NCBI GenBank assembly: GCA_001466705.2
Contig: LATX02000212.1
Coordinates: 1 to 64,000 of the forward strand
From: Moniliophthora roreri
Taxonomy: Eukaryota > Basidiomycota > Agaricomycetes > Agaricales > Marasmiaceae
DNA: 64,000 bases
Direction: 5' to 3'
A model generated the notes under the pieces. It was not told the DNA's origin. It did no database searches and saw only the letters and a program-made list of their open reading frames with translations. A program made the position numbers and the translations under genes. This document shows positions 1 to 11,770 of this stretch, in pieces. Within the stretch, counting starts at the first letter, position 1; the number at the start of each line of letters is the position of its first letter.

Positions 1-674
1 GGCTCAAATGTGGTCAAATTATTCACTACTTGCTTTTCTCAGGCTTTTCCTTGGCAGAAATAACAGAATTCTGTTGTTGTGGGCACCCATCTATTGAATA
101 TTCTGATTTCAAACTTCTTCGGTAACCACAACAGTGCCTCTGTGACTGCTGGCAGTTTTGTTCTCAATCCCGAATCTACTCATTCAGCCTGCTGCCTGTC
201 ACTGCATATGATTCTGACCTTGGAAATTCATTTACACAGCTGAAGGATTGTAGAGGGTGACGGAGGGCAGGTAACAAGGAACGAAAGGTCAACCAAATTT
301 GGTAAGGTGATGTCATTTACTTTCCATATATGGCAGGTGATGGTCGGTTGGTTCCCCTTGACGGTCCTTAAAAAAAAATCAACATCGTGTATTAAAAATT
401 TTTTTTGCTACCCCCTTGGCAAAGAGACACCTTGAGTGTGACACATGTGTGGTCCACAGACCAAACTTTCAGACTTTGTCATCGTCTGAGACGGTGAACA
501 CTTTTCTCTGACTGCTACAATCAGAGTCTTATTTCTCTCACAAAGTTTCTCAAACAGTTGTCATTCCAGCTGGTCAATAATCCTATTCCAAGTCCTGCTT
601 GTCACTGTAAGGGACTGCTTATCTTCCCTTGTCCTCCCATGCATTCAGTTCAGTATCTAGATAGCAAAGGTTGC
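1..674. other. AT-rich stretch without recognisable gene
   Basis: No open frame with a recognisable protein is seen. The DNA is AT-rich with few CpG dinucleotides, like the following 13 kb. I see no terminal repeats here. It is probably decayed repeat sequence. Confidence 0.5.
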
Positions 675-785
675 ATTATTGGATAATTGCTCTCTCATGT
701 GCTGTTTTTATACCTATGTTCTTCCCTGCTCTATGTTTCAGTTGAATCATGTCTCCATCACCACTCTTTTGCATCGCCACTGTTG
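675..785 (+). repeat. Degenerate dispersed repeat, copy 1
   Basis: A block running from TTGCTCTCTCATG through GTTCTT, CTGCTCT and a closing TCTCC recurs in degenerate form near 2069-2165 and 4788-4915. Spacing and order of the sub-blocks are kept while single bases differ. This identifies a dispersed family but not its type; element ends were not found. Confidence 0.5.
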
Positions 786-1059
786 TAATTCTGGTGACAT
801 TCTTGGCACTTTTTAACCCCATCACCTGCACCTTCAAAGGGTGCACTTTGTCCCTATCTCTTACTTTTGTCCCTTCCAACAAAATTCCCAGGTGCTATCG
901 ACATTTTGCACTGTTTTCCATCAGTGGTATTGGATTTACACTGTTCCTAGTCATCATCTTGCACCAGGTGCTTATAAAGTGGCAGATTCTTGCTGCTATA
1001 ATAATCCCCCATTATTCACTCTCTGAGTCTCCTTTCAATGCCCAAAACTCATTGAGGTG

Positions 1060-1540
1060 CTCTTCAATTCTTTGCTGCATTCTCTGCTGCATCAGCCAGT
1101 GCATTCGTATTAACACTCGCTATTGCACTCATATGTCACATACTGTCATGGATCAACGTCTATGAATGCCTTGATCTAAGATGGTGAGTTGGCCAACATG
1201 GACTTTCTGCTGGATACACACCATTCCTCGTCTTTTGTGTCATATGTGATTGGTAACTCAACTGTATCTTTGGTGAATGTCTTAATGAGGTACATTTTAT
1301 GCTTTGCTCACTCTGATTCATGATAATGCTGATGTGGAAACCATATAAATGGGACTCGTACCTTTCCTAATACATCTCCAACCTCTCCGACTGAGCTGGT
1401 CATTTCGAGCCATTCAAGAGCTTTGGCAAATGTCTCACTACCTCCAATGCACCCAGCGACGGCGGTGCCAACAATCAATATGGAAACAAGCAGACAGGGC
1501 ATCACATTCCCACCCAATAGAATTGCCCAAAAAGGTGTAA
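1060..1540 (-). pseudogene. Relic of multi-exon gene family (copy 1)
   Basis: Read on the minus strand, 1370-1520 encodes a stretch rich in small and hydrophobic residues (SILIVGTAVAGCIGGSETF) followed by ALEWLEMTSSVGEVGDVL, then a splice-donor-like GTACGAG. Lower coordinates encode FTKDTVELPITY and SAIASVNTN, separated by stops and likely introns. The same segments in the same order occur at 10470-10960 on the same strand with different disruptions, so both are decayed copies of one gene family. The protein is not recognised; the hydrophobic stretch could be membrane-embedded. No start codon or complete frame remains. Confidence 0.45.
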
Positions 1541-2068
1541 CAGGGCACCAAAAAGACAAATTCTCATTAAAACTCAGACTTGTGAAAAAGCAAAGACATA
1601 GCACCTGGGTGCAGTTGATATCACCATCGGTTCATGCATGATGCTTCCTTGCACTTGATGTCAACGAAGTCGAATGGCTTCTCCCTTGAGCAGCAGCTCA
1701 AGACCCACACCATCACATCTCTGGCACTCTCTGCTCCTCATAACTATGATTAGTCTCTTAGACCCTCAGCCAGTAACTGAACAAGGATGTTTTTTGCCCA
1801 ATTTCTGCTTCACCATGGTCATCAAGACAAGTTGTAGATGGTCTGGGAGGACATATAAAATGGAAACTTTGAGCTAGGGTTTATTTTGGTATGTTTCTGA
1901 CCTTATTGTGTATGGGCTCTTGATTGACTGGTGAATGAATGGAAATTTTAGGGCAAAGTCTCAAGATGTATTTTCACATGGGGTATCAGTGACTGAACAA
2001 GGGATATGAATGGGGTGATTTTGAATTTATTGGCCTAACATGATACTCATATGGTCAACTACGATATG

Positions 2069-2165
2069 CTGCTCTCATGTGTGGCTTTCATGCCCATGTT
2101 CTTTGGCATTGCTAACACCTGCTCTTGCGTCTCCTATGGTATGCATGACTCATTACTTTTGAAGA
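2069..2165 (+). repeat. Degenerate dispersed repeat, copy 2
   Basis: Second copy of the family seen at 675-785 and 4788-4915: it carries the same CTCTCATG, CCATGTTCTT, GCTAACACCTGCTCT and TCTCC blocks in order, with point differences. Confidence 0.5.
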
Positions 2166-2399
2166 TGTGAAGAAATGCCAACGGAATAACATAATGGATT
2201 CCAACTACAGCTTTGCCCTCACTGCTGGTGCAAAGCATTCCCAGATCAGATGGAATCCGATGCATATAGAAGTTCACCACCAATAATTTGGAGTGGCTGG
2301 TATGTCTCATGCCTTTTGGTACATTGGAGCAAGACTCATGTCTTATGTCCACAGTATCACTTGTTATTTTTTCTCTAAAAATATGGCCCAATCACCAAG

Positions 2400-3330
2400 G
2401 ACCTCAATCTAATGCAGTCCAGAAGCACCATTTTTCTATTCCTCATCCTGTTACGCTACCTTGATCTAACGTCACTATATCAGTTCAGCCCAAAATTCCT
2501 CTGCAAGGTTGTCTGCATCAACACAGTCTCTGACCTGGTATACTATGTTTCTCTCACATGTATACAGGAGTTTACCACTAGAGTTCATGGTCTTACCAGT
2601 AAGGTCTGTATTGAGCCATCCACCAAACTTCACTAATTGCCTTATTCAAAAGCGTCTTTATAGAGGCATTAAGTGTCATGGATTTCGGAGTTTCGAGACT
2701 GACAGTTTCTCGCTGGTTTGTTGACCATCTTCTCACTCTAATACTTCAACACTGATCTAGGATTCCTTATAGGAACTGCCTGTTTGCTGGGTTTACCACA
2801 TCCAAAAATACTGCTGAAGAATTCAAGTTGCCTTTGGAATTGCCTTACCGGACAACTTGTACTCTGCTATTGGGTGGGTATACCTGACCTGGGTGATACC
2901 CTATGGACAGCTTGAATCGTTCACCATGTTCACTATCAATATCATAGTACAAGCATGGATACTATTGAAAGTGGCATTGGACAGTAGTTTCAGTGAGATA
3001 CTCCGAAGCCATATGAAGACAATGAAGTACGAGGAGTAAAGGGTCCAGAGGAGAAATTGGATGAGACAGGGCATCAGGCTACTGGATTCAACATCCTGTT
3101 GGTCTGGAATGGATATAGCTGCACCTGACAAGGTTGCACCTGCGACAAGCATCGCTCAGAGGATGACCATGTGATACACCTACTTCCCATGACCACCCGC
3201 TGATATGCATAACTTTTACCTTTTATTTTGCATGCAAATAGAGAATATTTTGCACTTTTATGGTTGAAAATAACATAGATAAGGGAATTGAGGACTAGTG
3301 TGAGCCCTGAGCAGCTAGTCAAAGTGAGTA
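2400..3330. other. No gene recognised
   Basis: Only short open frames without recognisable products. Composition is the same AT-rich, CpG-poor background as the flanks. Confidence 0.4.
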
Positions 3331-4787
3331 GTAGAGAAGAATATAAAATATTAGCAGAGTAATAGTTGATGGTAGGCCATACAAGGGTACCTGACCACTG
3401 CTAGTATGAAAATAAACAGCAAATCTGAACACAGAGGAGCATTCCGAAACCTGTAGAGAATAACACCACATAATACTTCTCTATTGAAAGCATACCAAAG
3501 GGAATATTTTCACTTTTAACAATATTTCCAACTTGAAGGAAGAATAAAAGCCTTTGATGATACACTATGTACAAGGTGTTCTTTTAACATGGTTTTCTCA
3601 TTGAGAAAACACTTAATCTTCTTGCAAAGAGAATTTTTATAAAACCATATATAAATTCTAAATTTCAATCATGTCCTCTCAACAAGAATATGCCTGGAGA
3701 ATACTAAATTTTCAGCAGCAAAAGATATGGAATTTTCAAATTCTGAGAATTAAAAAATAATACAATATATTAAAATAATTTCCATACTAAATTTTTCAAC
3801 CACTTTGGGCCCTAGCTTATTTAGTTGTGCAAGAGGCACAGGCTAGTTGAGATCTGAGATTGTAACCCAAACCAGAGATATAAATAAAAGCTAGGAAGAG
3901 CTTAGTTTTTAATGCAAGAGGCGTGTTTTCTGATAAGAGAAACATTGTATCAGTCTACTAAGAGGGTAGCTGACATGCATCAGTATAGTCTGGTGTTTTG
4001 ACATGAATCAGAGAGGGTTTCAGGCTAGCAGTGTCTAGAAGATTTGTTCTCTTGAGAATTGTTGCAGAACATAGCTAAGAGGGCTATATTCAGGTACAAG
4101 AGGTACCTTTGTTCTCACTTAGAAGAAGTTTATTCTTTGGGCAGTTTCTGGTCAAAACCTATACTAGTATTTGCTTTTGAAGTAATTAATAAAACCACAA
4201 AACCAATAAATATTATACAAATGAACACTCATTTTCGATCTGAGAAGTTGTTTTGAAGGCAATCATCTCTAAACTACCAAGTGAGACATTGAGAATTATT
4301 CTTGATGTTGTGGTAACAGTGAACCACGCTGAACCAACTTGCAAACAAAACTGAGAATCAAAAACTTATATATATACCTTTTTTGAGAGTATTTTGGCAC
4401 TACAGGCCTCGTGTTTTCATAGTAGAGGCATAGGTTTTTGAGCATCTTCACCACTTTGAAATACCACAGAGTTTTGCTCAAAAATAGGTATTGTGCGAGA
4501 CTATTGGTATACCCACCCACATTCTCAACCTCAATCGACCAAAGAAAACCGTGCCGAGTCACTTCATGTGCACTCTAAACCTGAGTCAAAGCCACAGTGT
4601 CTGGGGGAGTGGCTCAGTGGGTTGATGGCTCGGTAGCTCAATGGCTTGGTGACTCATGACTCATTACACTGGATACGTGGACAATCTGTATCATCCAGGA
4701 CAGTGAGTGCTCCTTTCTCATGTGAGGTACCAATGGTTAAGTGGTGCCATTGATTCTCAAATGCATCATACCAACTCAATGCTCATC
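3331..4787. other. AT-rich stretch, nothing recognised
   Basis: Very AT-rich, with no frame that reads as a protein. At 4610-4660 there is an imperfect short tandem array of TGGCTCRGT-like units, two of which resemble pol III box A, but no box B follows. Possibly a decayed LTR or SINE; not resolved. Confidence 0.35.
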
Positions 4788-4915
4788 AATTGCTCTCTCA
4801 TGCATGGTTCTTATACTCATGTTCTTCTGTGCTGCTAACACCTGCTCTATTTTTCAGCTGGATGTTGTCGTGTCTCCCATTGTATGCAGGACTGATTACT
4901 CCCAAAGTTGATGGA
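4788..4915 (+). repeat. Degenerate dispersed repeat, copy 3
   Basis: Third copy of the family at 675-785 and 2069-2165: TTGCTCTCTCATG, CTCATGTTCTT, GCTAACACCTGCTCT and TGTCTCCC appear in order. Confidence 0.5.
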
Positions 4916-5202
4916 ATGACATAAGTACCAGAACCAGATTATCCTGTTGTCTTTTTCACTGTCCCAAATTGGAAAGCATTTCTGATAAACACTCTTTGAC
5001 ATCAGAGAAGAATCATTTGTAGAATGTCAGAACAAATGACAACACCTGCCTTGCTTCCTTCCCCTCATGCTATAGCAACAGGCTAATAGTGAGACCTATG
5101 ATACCTCAAAATTTACTCATCTTCTTTACTCCTAACAACTCATGACTCATGACAATAAACTTATGACCGACAATGCCAACAAACTTACTCACTCTGCTCT
5201 CC

Positions 5203-5440
5203 ACTCCCCACCTGCAAAAAGTACATAGCATTATAATAAGGTTATAACCCCCATAATACATTATAAGTTCCATAATCATTAGCAACCCTGTTATATGCCA
5301 AGTCAAATACAATAACATAGTTGTAATCTGGTTATAATGTAGTTGTAACATACTGTAATAATTATGATGAGTTGCAATGCCATTACAACCCAAAGACAAC
5401 ATTACAACCACATTACAACCCAAGTGAGCCTATTTATAAA
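5203..5440 (-). repeat. MITE-like AT-rich repeat, inverted copy
   Basis: Contains CACCTGCAAAAAGTACATAG at one edge and repeats of ACATTACAACC toward the other. The reverse complement of this block matches 9690-9990, where the same edge reads CTATGTACTTTTTGCAGGTG. The two copies are therefore inverted relative to each other about 4.5 kb apart. No coding capacity. Element ends and target duplication were not identified. Confidence 0.55.
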
Positions 5441-5734
5441 ATGGAAATGGGCCAAAAAACCATACAACAATCCCTCAGAACTAATTATGAATGTAAAAAA
5501 TATATATTCAACTACTAAAAGGTCTATGTACATTGAAGACTAGTACTCTACAAGAATCCATCTATCTCCTACTTCTCACAACTGTAACTGCAGACAAGTA
5601 GGTCAGCTTGTGTGAAATCAGTACTGGATGCATATACTCACTCTGAGTGAAGGTCAGCTGACTTGCAAAGATTTGCTTGCCATCAACTGGTGATTGACAT
5701 CAGCGACACACCTAACAGTTCCAGTGTCAAACCT

Positions 5735-6341
5735 TGTTGAAGCAGAGTGAAGTCATCACATGACTATCACATGACTATAAGGGAATATCTGTGACTGTGG
5801 ATCTCAAGATCTACAGAACAGTCTGACTTGTTTAGATTCATCCTCAAAGACAATAGAAAGCTATTCTTAGGACAATAAGAATACTATTCTTAGATCCTAT
5901 TGTCTAGTGGTAATTAAACCTGCAGTATGCAGCAATGCTAGAGTCAGTATGACTCAGATCAACTCAAATGGAAGCTGTGCATCTCCTCCTATTGTCAGAG
6001 TCATTCTAGAGAACAATAGACTATTATTAGATAGTTATTGTGATTACTATTCTCCACGCTCATTGGTAGAACTACATGTTTACTAGACAAACACTAGAAT
6101 AGTATAAAAGCAGACTTGTATGAAGCAAGAGACCTCAGACTCTCAAGTTCCTCTTCTTCCTGTACTAGCTACAGTACCTTGAGTAATCTACTCAACTCTA
6201 CACCTCAAGTGTCACACAAGTCTTATAGAGTGTTAACTCCATATTACAATGTGAGTCAAAGACACATACCACTGTGCTGCTATGCTGCTGGTGGTGCTCA
6301 GGATCTAGTACTCTTTGCCATCACCCCACATATCTTCGACA
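5735..6341 (+). repeat. 5' LTR of the deleted Copia element
   Basis: 607 bp, TG...CA ends. Carries TATAAAA at 6103-6109, a likely LTR promoter. Followed at once by GGTTATGGGCCC (6342-6353), the primer-binding site. The region 6061-6341 is almost identical to 7300-7581. Confidence 0.85.
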
Positions 6342-6990
6342 GGTTATGGGCCCCAAAGGCCTAGCGTGTGGGATCATTGTCACAATGGTCATCATTGCTA
6401 CTCTGGCTGAAGGCTTGTAACCCCCTACAAGACTTTGTCAGAGGTTTACAGTGTAGCTGATGCCTTAACTGGCAGTAAGGCCATGACCACTGTTCTAGTG
6501 ACTTAGATGTGGATTGGTGGATGGGCACAGGTAATCTCTTTCCCTCCCTACCACTCTTTATTATTGCCCTGAAAGTGGCACCTAACACTGTACTATACAA
6601 AACTTTTTCTCACCTATGAGGAATTACCCTCATAGAGTGCAGAGTCAACTGTTGGCCTTATTTCCTTCAGTGGAACATGGGCTAGCCCATCTCAGCAATA
6701 AACCGGTAGTCATCCTAGTGAGCTGGAGGGTCTCACAACTGGACTCTGGCATCTAGATAGAATGGCCTTGTGCTAAAGCCTTCATCTATGGAAGGGGTTG
6801 TTTAAATAATTTACCTACATTTTTACATAAATAGATGCCCCCTGATTGCCCTAAGTCCTCTAAAATGTCTAAATAATGTTTGCTGATCTCATGGATCATT
6901 ATGGCATCCTTTATTTAGACTTTCATTAGCAATCAGATTTTGTATGTACATTACATCAGTCTGGGTGATGAGACCAGATGACAGAAGGAA

Positions 6991-7099
6991 CTACAACCAT
7001 CTATCTCCTATGCAGACAAGTAGGTCAGCTTGTGTGAAATCAGTACTGGATGCATATACTCACTCTGAGTGAAGGTCAGCTGACTTGCAAAGATTTGCT
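6991..7099 (+). repeat. Copy of the element's own left flank, inserted inside the element
   Basis: The sequence CATCTATCTCCT... GCAGACAAGTAGGTCAGCTT...ATTTGCT at 6998-7099 repeats the genomic flank at about 5559-5683, which lies outside the 5' LTR. It joins directly to the LTR interior (AATATCTGTGACTG). An LTR element should not contain its own flanking DNA, so this is a duplication or a haplotype mis-join. Confidence 0.75.
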
Positions 7100-7581
7100 A
7101 ATATCTGTGACTGTGGATCTCAAGATCTACAGAACAGTCTGACTTGTTTAGATTCATCCTCAAAGACAATAGAAAGCTATTCTTAGGACAATAAGAATAC
7201 TATTCTTAGATCCTATTGTCTAGTGGTAATTAAACCTGCAGTATGCAGCAATACAATAGACTATTATTAGATAGTTATTGTGATTACTATTCTCCACGCT
7301 CATTGGTAGAACTACATGTTTACTAGACAAACACTAGAATAGTATAAAAGCAGACTTGTATGAAGCAAGAGACCTCAGACTCTCAAGTTCCTCTTCTTCC
7401 TGTACTAGCTACAGTACCTTGAGTAATCTACTCAACTCTACACCTCAAGTGTCACACAAGTCTTATAGAGTGTTAACTCCATATTACAATGTGAGTCAAA
7501 GACACATACCACTGTGCTGCTATGCTGCTGGTGGTGCTCAGGGTCTAGTACCCTTTGCCATCACCCTACATATCTTCAACA
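7099..7581 (+). repeat. 3' LTR, 5'-truncated, with an internal deletion
   Basis: Matches the 5' LTR from its position ~50 onward and ends at the same TTCAACA terminus. It lacks about 75 bp after GCAGCAAT that are present in the 5' LTR, with ACAATAG microhomology at the deletion edge. TATAAAA at 7343-7349. Confidence 0.8.
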
Positions 7582-7619
7582 AACCTAACATCAAAGAGGA
7601 TCAGCTTCTGAAAGCATGA

Positions 7620-8289
7620 GTGTAATAAGGGAACTCACCATTGTTACCAGGCTTGCAGATGAAACACGAGACTAAGGATGGATACCAACACCACTGAAGC
7701 ATAAGATGTCAACATCTGGGATAGAAAAGTAACTCAGAGGAGATTACCAGGACCAAGTGTTGTGGAGCAGAGTCTGTTGAATGAATTCTAGATGTACCTT
7801 TGGGAGATAAGTGAGTCTCACATGGGAGTCAGAGATTAGTCACAGACAGAGTTGAGAGAGAAGTTAAGCATGCTGTGGGGTAGATCAAGAGAGGCTAGAG
7901 TATTGCAGGATTTTGTGTGCTAGCTTGATATCACCCAGGAAGATGAAGGTCACTGGGGGGAGAGTCATAAGGGGAAGAAGTATCAAGAGGAGAACAAACT
8001 CATACCATATAACAGACCCATACAATACAAATATCTTGACCCCATCTCTTACTACTCCCCATCCCCATGTCAGGTTCTCCATCCTTGCTGCCTTGTCACT
8101 TTCGTTGTACCAAGTAGGATGAGAGTTGCCATGCTGAGTCATTTAGTCCATCTGCCTGTTTTTGTAATTTAGACTTCACATGCTGCAGACATCCCCTAGA
8201 GGCTTACCAGATAGCCTGCAGAGTGTTACCAGACCATCTAGGCCATAGGAAGGGGGGAGAGCCAGAAGGGAAAGGCGGAGATGGTCATC
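7620..8289. other. No gene recognised
   Basis: Short open frames on both strands but none with a recognisable product or plausible codon use. CpG-poor background. Confidence 0.4.
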
Positions 8290-9050
8290 AGCAAATCGAA
8301 CATCTAATGATTATGGCAGAAAATGACTGAAATAGGTGATTATGGGCAAAATACATTATTACCCATTTTGGCCTTGATAATGGCAGAAAACAGACTCCAC
8401 CTAGTGATCATAGGAGATCATGGGCAGAATAGGTGATCATTCATTTTGCCCATGATTACCCATTTCTGCCATTATCATCCATTTTGCCCATGATTGCCCA
8501 TTTTCATAAGAGTCAGCTGGACAGAGAAAATGTATACTGCCACCTGGCAGAATCAAACCAGTGACACCAGCTTTGCTTTGTAAGCCACCACAGGTGGCTC
8601 AGGCCACAACATAACCACTGTGCCAAAGTGCCATATAACATTTTAGTATACACAGTACAATATATCCCCTCGCCTCCACAGCTAATTTAGGGAAAACCTG
8701 CATCCCCCTGGCCTTGGCTAGTGTTTTTATCAGTCAGAACATTAACCAATAAGTTCTCTCTACCATATAGACCCCTCTCTCTGTGTTTTAGAAGGCAGAA
8801 AAAAATTGAGTCTTATGATCCTCTATTTTCTTCCATTTTCACCCATAATCAGCAACTGAAATCATTTCTGCCCATTTTCTCCCATTTTCTTCCATGATCA
8901 TTGACCAAAATCATTTTCCCTCATTTTCTGCTATGCTCATCTATAATCATCAACCAAAATCATTTTTTCTCATTATCCACTATGCTTATTGACCAAAATC
9001 ATTTTTGTCTATTATTGTACATAATATAGACCAAAATAGATTATCATTCA
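8290..9050. repeat. Palindromic repeat cluster enclosing a SINE-like core
   Basis: Left part (8300-8520) contains ATAATGGCAGAAA and its inverse TTTCTGCCATTAT plus several TTTTGCCCATGAT units. Right part (8810-9050) is a degenerate array of GACCAAAATCATTTT / CCATTTTCT units. The two parts are inverted relative to each other. This looks like a foldback element or an array of short degenerate units; precise ends are not visible. Confidence 0.45.
8536..8635 (-). repeat. tRNA-like, SINE-like core
   Basis: On the minus strand TGGCACAGTGG (8625-8615) fits pol III box A and GGTTTGATTCT (8559-8549) fits a mutated box B (GGTTCGANTCC), 55 nt apart, a normal tRNA spacing. The expected 3' acceptor strand complementary to GGCACTT is absent, so it is not a functional tRNA gene. 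Best read as a tRNA-derived SINE head; a chance match is possible. Confidence 0.45.
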
Positions 9051-9689
9051 TGCTTATTAGCTGCACAATTTGCTGATGGTAGTGGAAGGGAAGAAAGGAA
9101 CATTGGGCTGAGTTTGAAATTTGGCCAGGCTTTATGTGAAAGTGCACAGACCACTTTAGGGCTGGCATGGACTGGTCATTCAAGGTTATTGGCAAGAGCA
9201 CAGATGTTAGCATTGAAGACAATAGTGGATCAGTGAGACTGACGATGACATGGCCTCAGCTCTGGCTCTGGTTTCAATTCTGGACTTCCTGGGTTGCACA
9301 GCCTCAACTCCGAACGTCATCCAACTTGTCTGAGCTGCATTCAGCTCATTTGGTGGTCATTTCCCTTAAGTATTTCTCTGCACAGTGAAGTTTCTGCTGG
9401 ACTTTCATACCTACATGAGCTAGAACCTCAAGTCACCATCATTGCTATTGACAGTGTCCAATGCCTTGGTTCTGCTGCCATGTGTGGATATTACCAAAGT
9501 CCCATGCCTTGACCAGTGCTTAGTTGGCACTTAGTAACTCACCTTGCTGGTCCTTCATTTGTGCATTCCTGCACCCTTCAAGCTGTTTCTCAGCTAATTT
9601 TTAATTTTGGCAACATGTTATAGTGGTCCCCATCTAGTGTGCCTGCTGACTCTGGGCTGTCATCAAGCTGTTGTCTGATTTCTACATGG

Positions 9690-9990
9690 ATAGTAAGTAA
9701 TTGAACCTGTGATTGCATTGTAACTTGTAGTAATGGTCCTACATAGGTTTTAACTTGCTGTAATGATTGTACATAGGTTGTAATATGGTCATAATGTGAT
9801 CATAATGTTGAATAATTCTTCCAGACAGTTGTAATGTGGTCATAAGGGAGTTATAAGGCAGTTAAAATATTTCAATATATTATAACTAGGCTATGATACA
9901 CTTAAAATATAGCTGGATTTATTATAGTACCTTGTAACCCCCATAATTCTGTTGTAAGGATATTATGATGCTATGTACTTTTTGCAGGTG
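9690..9990 (+). repeat. MITE-like AT-rich repeat, direct copy
   Basis: Rich in TTGTAATGTGGTCATAA-like units and ending CTATGTACTTTTTGCAGGTG. Its reverse complement corresponds to 5203-5440. Non-coding. Confidence 0.55.
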
Positions 9991-10140
9991 CCTTACACAC
10001 TTGCCTATGCCTTTGCTGCTCCACTTTCTATCCCTCCTCATTATATTCACAGGATCATTTCTTACACTTGATCGTATGAGACAGTTTAGGTCATCAGCTA
10101 CTGCATTACCAAAAAGAATAAGCTTGACTTCTACCTCAAA

Positions 10141-10960
10141 GGTGGAGTAATACATTGTTGTTTGCTCTCTCTTTTCACATATACCTATTACTCATTCTGT
10201 GGCTATAGTAGTGCATCTTGTGGCATTTTTGATGCTTGTAGTACCCAATTTGACTCTGTCACCTGCACCTTCCAAGGGCAATTTATCTGGTTATTGTTAT
10301 GCCTTCCAATGACTTTCCTGAGTGCATGCTATCAACATTTTGCATTGTTTTCTGTGACTGTTGTCAGTAGTACTGGGTTTCTGCTATTCCTAGCTATCTA
10401 GAATGTGGACCACGAAAGATGTTCCGTCTAGAAGTGACGGTTTTATTAAGGTTTTCACCTTTTATTCACTCTCTGTCCAGTATCTAAAACTCAACAAGAG
10501 CAATCTCCAATTCTCTGCTGCATCAGCTGACACATTCAGGTTAACACTCACTATTGCACTCTTATGCTGCATATTATTCTAAGCAAACATCTACAAATGC
10601 CTTTGGATCTCAGATAGTGAAGGTTGGCATGCAGCTCAAGAATATGGACTATCTGCTAGATATGCACTATTCCTCATCTTTGGTGCATATGCAATTGGTT
10701 GCCTAACCATATCTTTGGTGAATGTCCTGATGAGGTATGTTCTTACTCTTTACCTTTTGTGGCAAGATAGCTAATGTAACAACAGAAATGGGACTCTTAC
10801 CTTTCACAATACACCTCCAACCTCTCTGACAGAGCTGGGCACTTTGAGCCATTTAAGAGCATTTGACAATGTCTCAGGACTTCCAATGCACCCAGTGCCA
10901 GCAGTGCCAATGAGTTCAATGCCATTCCTGATGACAAGTTTGACCTCAAGTATAGCAAGA
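10141..10960 (-). pseudogene. Relic of multi-exon gene family (copy 2)
   Basis: Parallel to 749-1540. On the minus strand it encodes IGTAGTGCIG, NALKWLKVPSSVREVGG, then TFTKDMVRQPIAY and KSAIVSVNLN, in the order seen in copy 1 but with different stops and deletions. The nucleotide match continues on both sides (for example TATCTTTGGTGAATGTC). Product unknown; clearly broken. Confidence 0.45.
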
Positions 10961-11089
10961 CAGATCCCTTCTTTCACTATTCACCTGCAAAGCTGTCTAA
11001 ACAACAGAAAGGAAAGAGGGATCAGTTACCAAGATATGATGAACTCAGCATTCCTTCAACATGTGGGCAACTAAAGAAGGGCCAGTCAT

Positions 11090-11770
11090 CTGCTTCAAAA
11101 CAGTTCCAATCTGGGTTGGGTGCTAGCAGGAGAAATCAAGAGGCAGTCAAGTTCCACCCGGCAGAGGAGGGCATTTCAAGTGATTCCAATTCAGATTCCA
11201 GGTCTAATGAGCTATTCAAGCACCCATGGTTGAGATGAAGTTTCTTGAATGTGTTGATGAACATGTTGGTTGGTGCTGTTGACTACAACAAGGAGATAAA
11301 GGCATTACAAGAGAAGAAGATGCATGGTATGAGAGAGAGTGAGGTGCCAGATTACTCTGACTATGAGTTGGATGTTGAGGAAGGTGGCAGCAAGGGTGGT
11401 AGGAGACCTTCACTGGCACAATCTGCTTCTTCAAGTACAGGGTGGTGAGATAGTGACACAATGAAAGTAGAATCAGGGTCAATTCCAGGGTCAACTTTGG
11501 ATAAGGAGACCTCACAGCCACAGCAGATGCCAATTCCAGTACCAGCCACACCTTCATTAATACAAGCTCTTGATTGAGCTGCATTAGCCCAATGAGAGGC
11601 TTATGGTACTTCAATACCATCTGGGCTTCCAAGGTTGGCAGAAGAGTCACATCTATCTTCACTATTTTCTTTACCTTTGAGGACACCTGCACCTCAAAAT
11701 CTGAAACTGACATTGCCTGATCAAGAAGAGCTGGATGAAAGAGTGGACAAGTGGGATGCATTTTGAAAGG
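11090..11770 (+). pseudogene. Possible relic frames, unrecognised
   Basis: A short plus-strand frame (11245-11448) reads with plausible acidic and serine-rich sequence (PDYSDYELDVEEGG) but is preceded by an in-frame stop, and its start is an internal ATG. A longer minus-strand frame over the same bases is Leu/Ser-rich and looks like its shadow. Nothing is recognised; most likely decayed repeat. Confidence 0.25.

Larger units (their letters stand above)
5730..7586 (+). mobile_element. Internally deleted Copia-type LTR element with AACCT target duplication
   Basis: Two LTR copies flank about 650 bp of untranslated leader; all gag-pol coding is missing. The left LTR starts TGTTGAAGCA and the right one ends CAACA; AACCT occurs directly before the first (5730-5734) and directly after the second (7582-7586), a perfect 5 bp target-site duplication. 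The leader (6342-6990) matches the leader of the larger element at 18490-19165, including the primer-binding site, so this is a deletion or nonautonomous member of the same family. The right LTR is incomplete: its first ~50 bp are replaced by a copy of the DNA lying left of the element (see 6991-7099). Strongly CpG-poor compared with its relative. Confidence 0.85.

Noticed and set aside
4610..4660. Box A-like TGGCTCAGTGG repeats as a tRNA gene or SINE
   Set aside because: No box B follows; better explained as a short imperfect tandem repeat.
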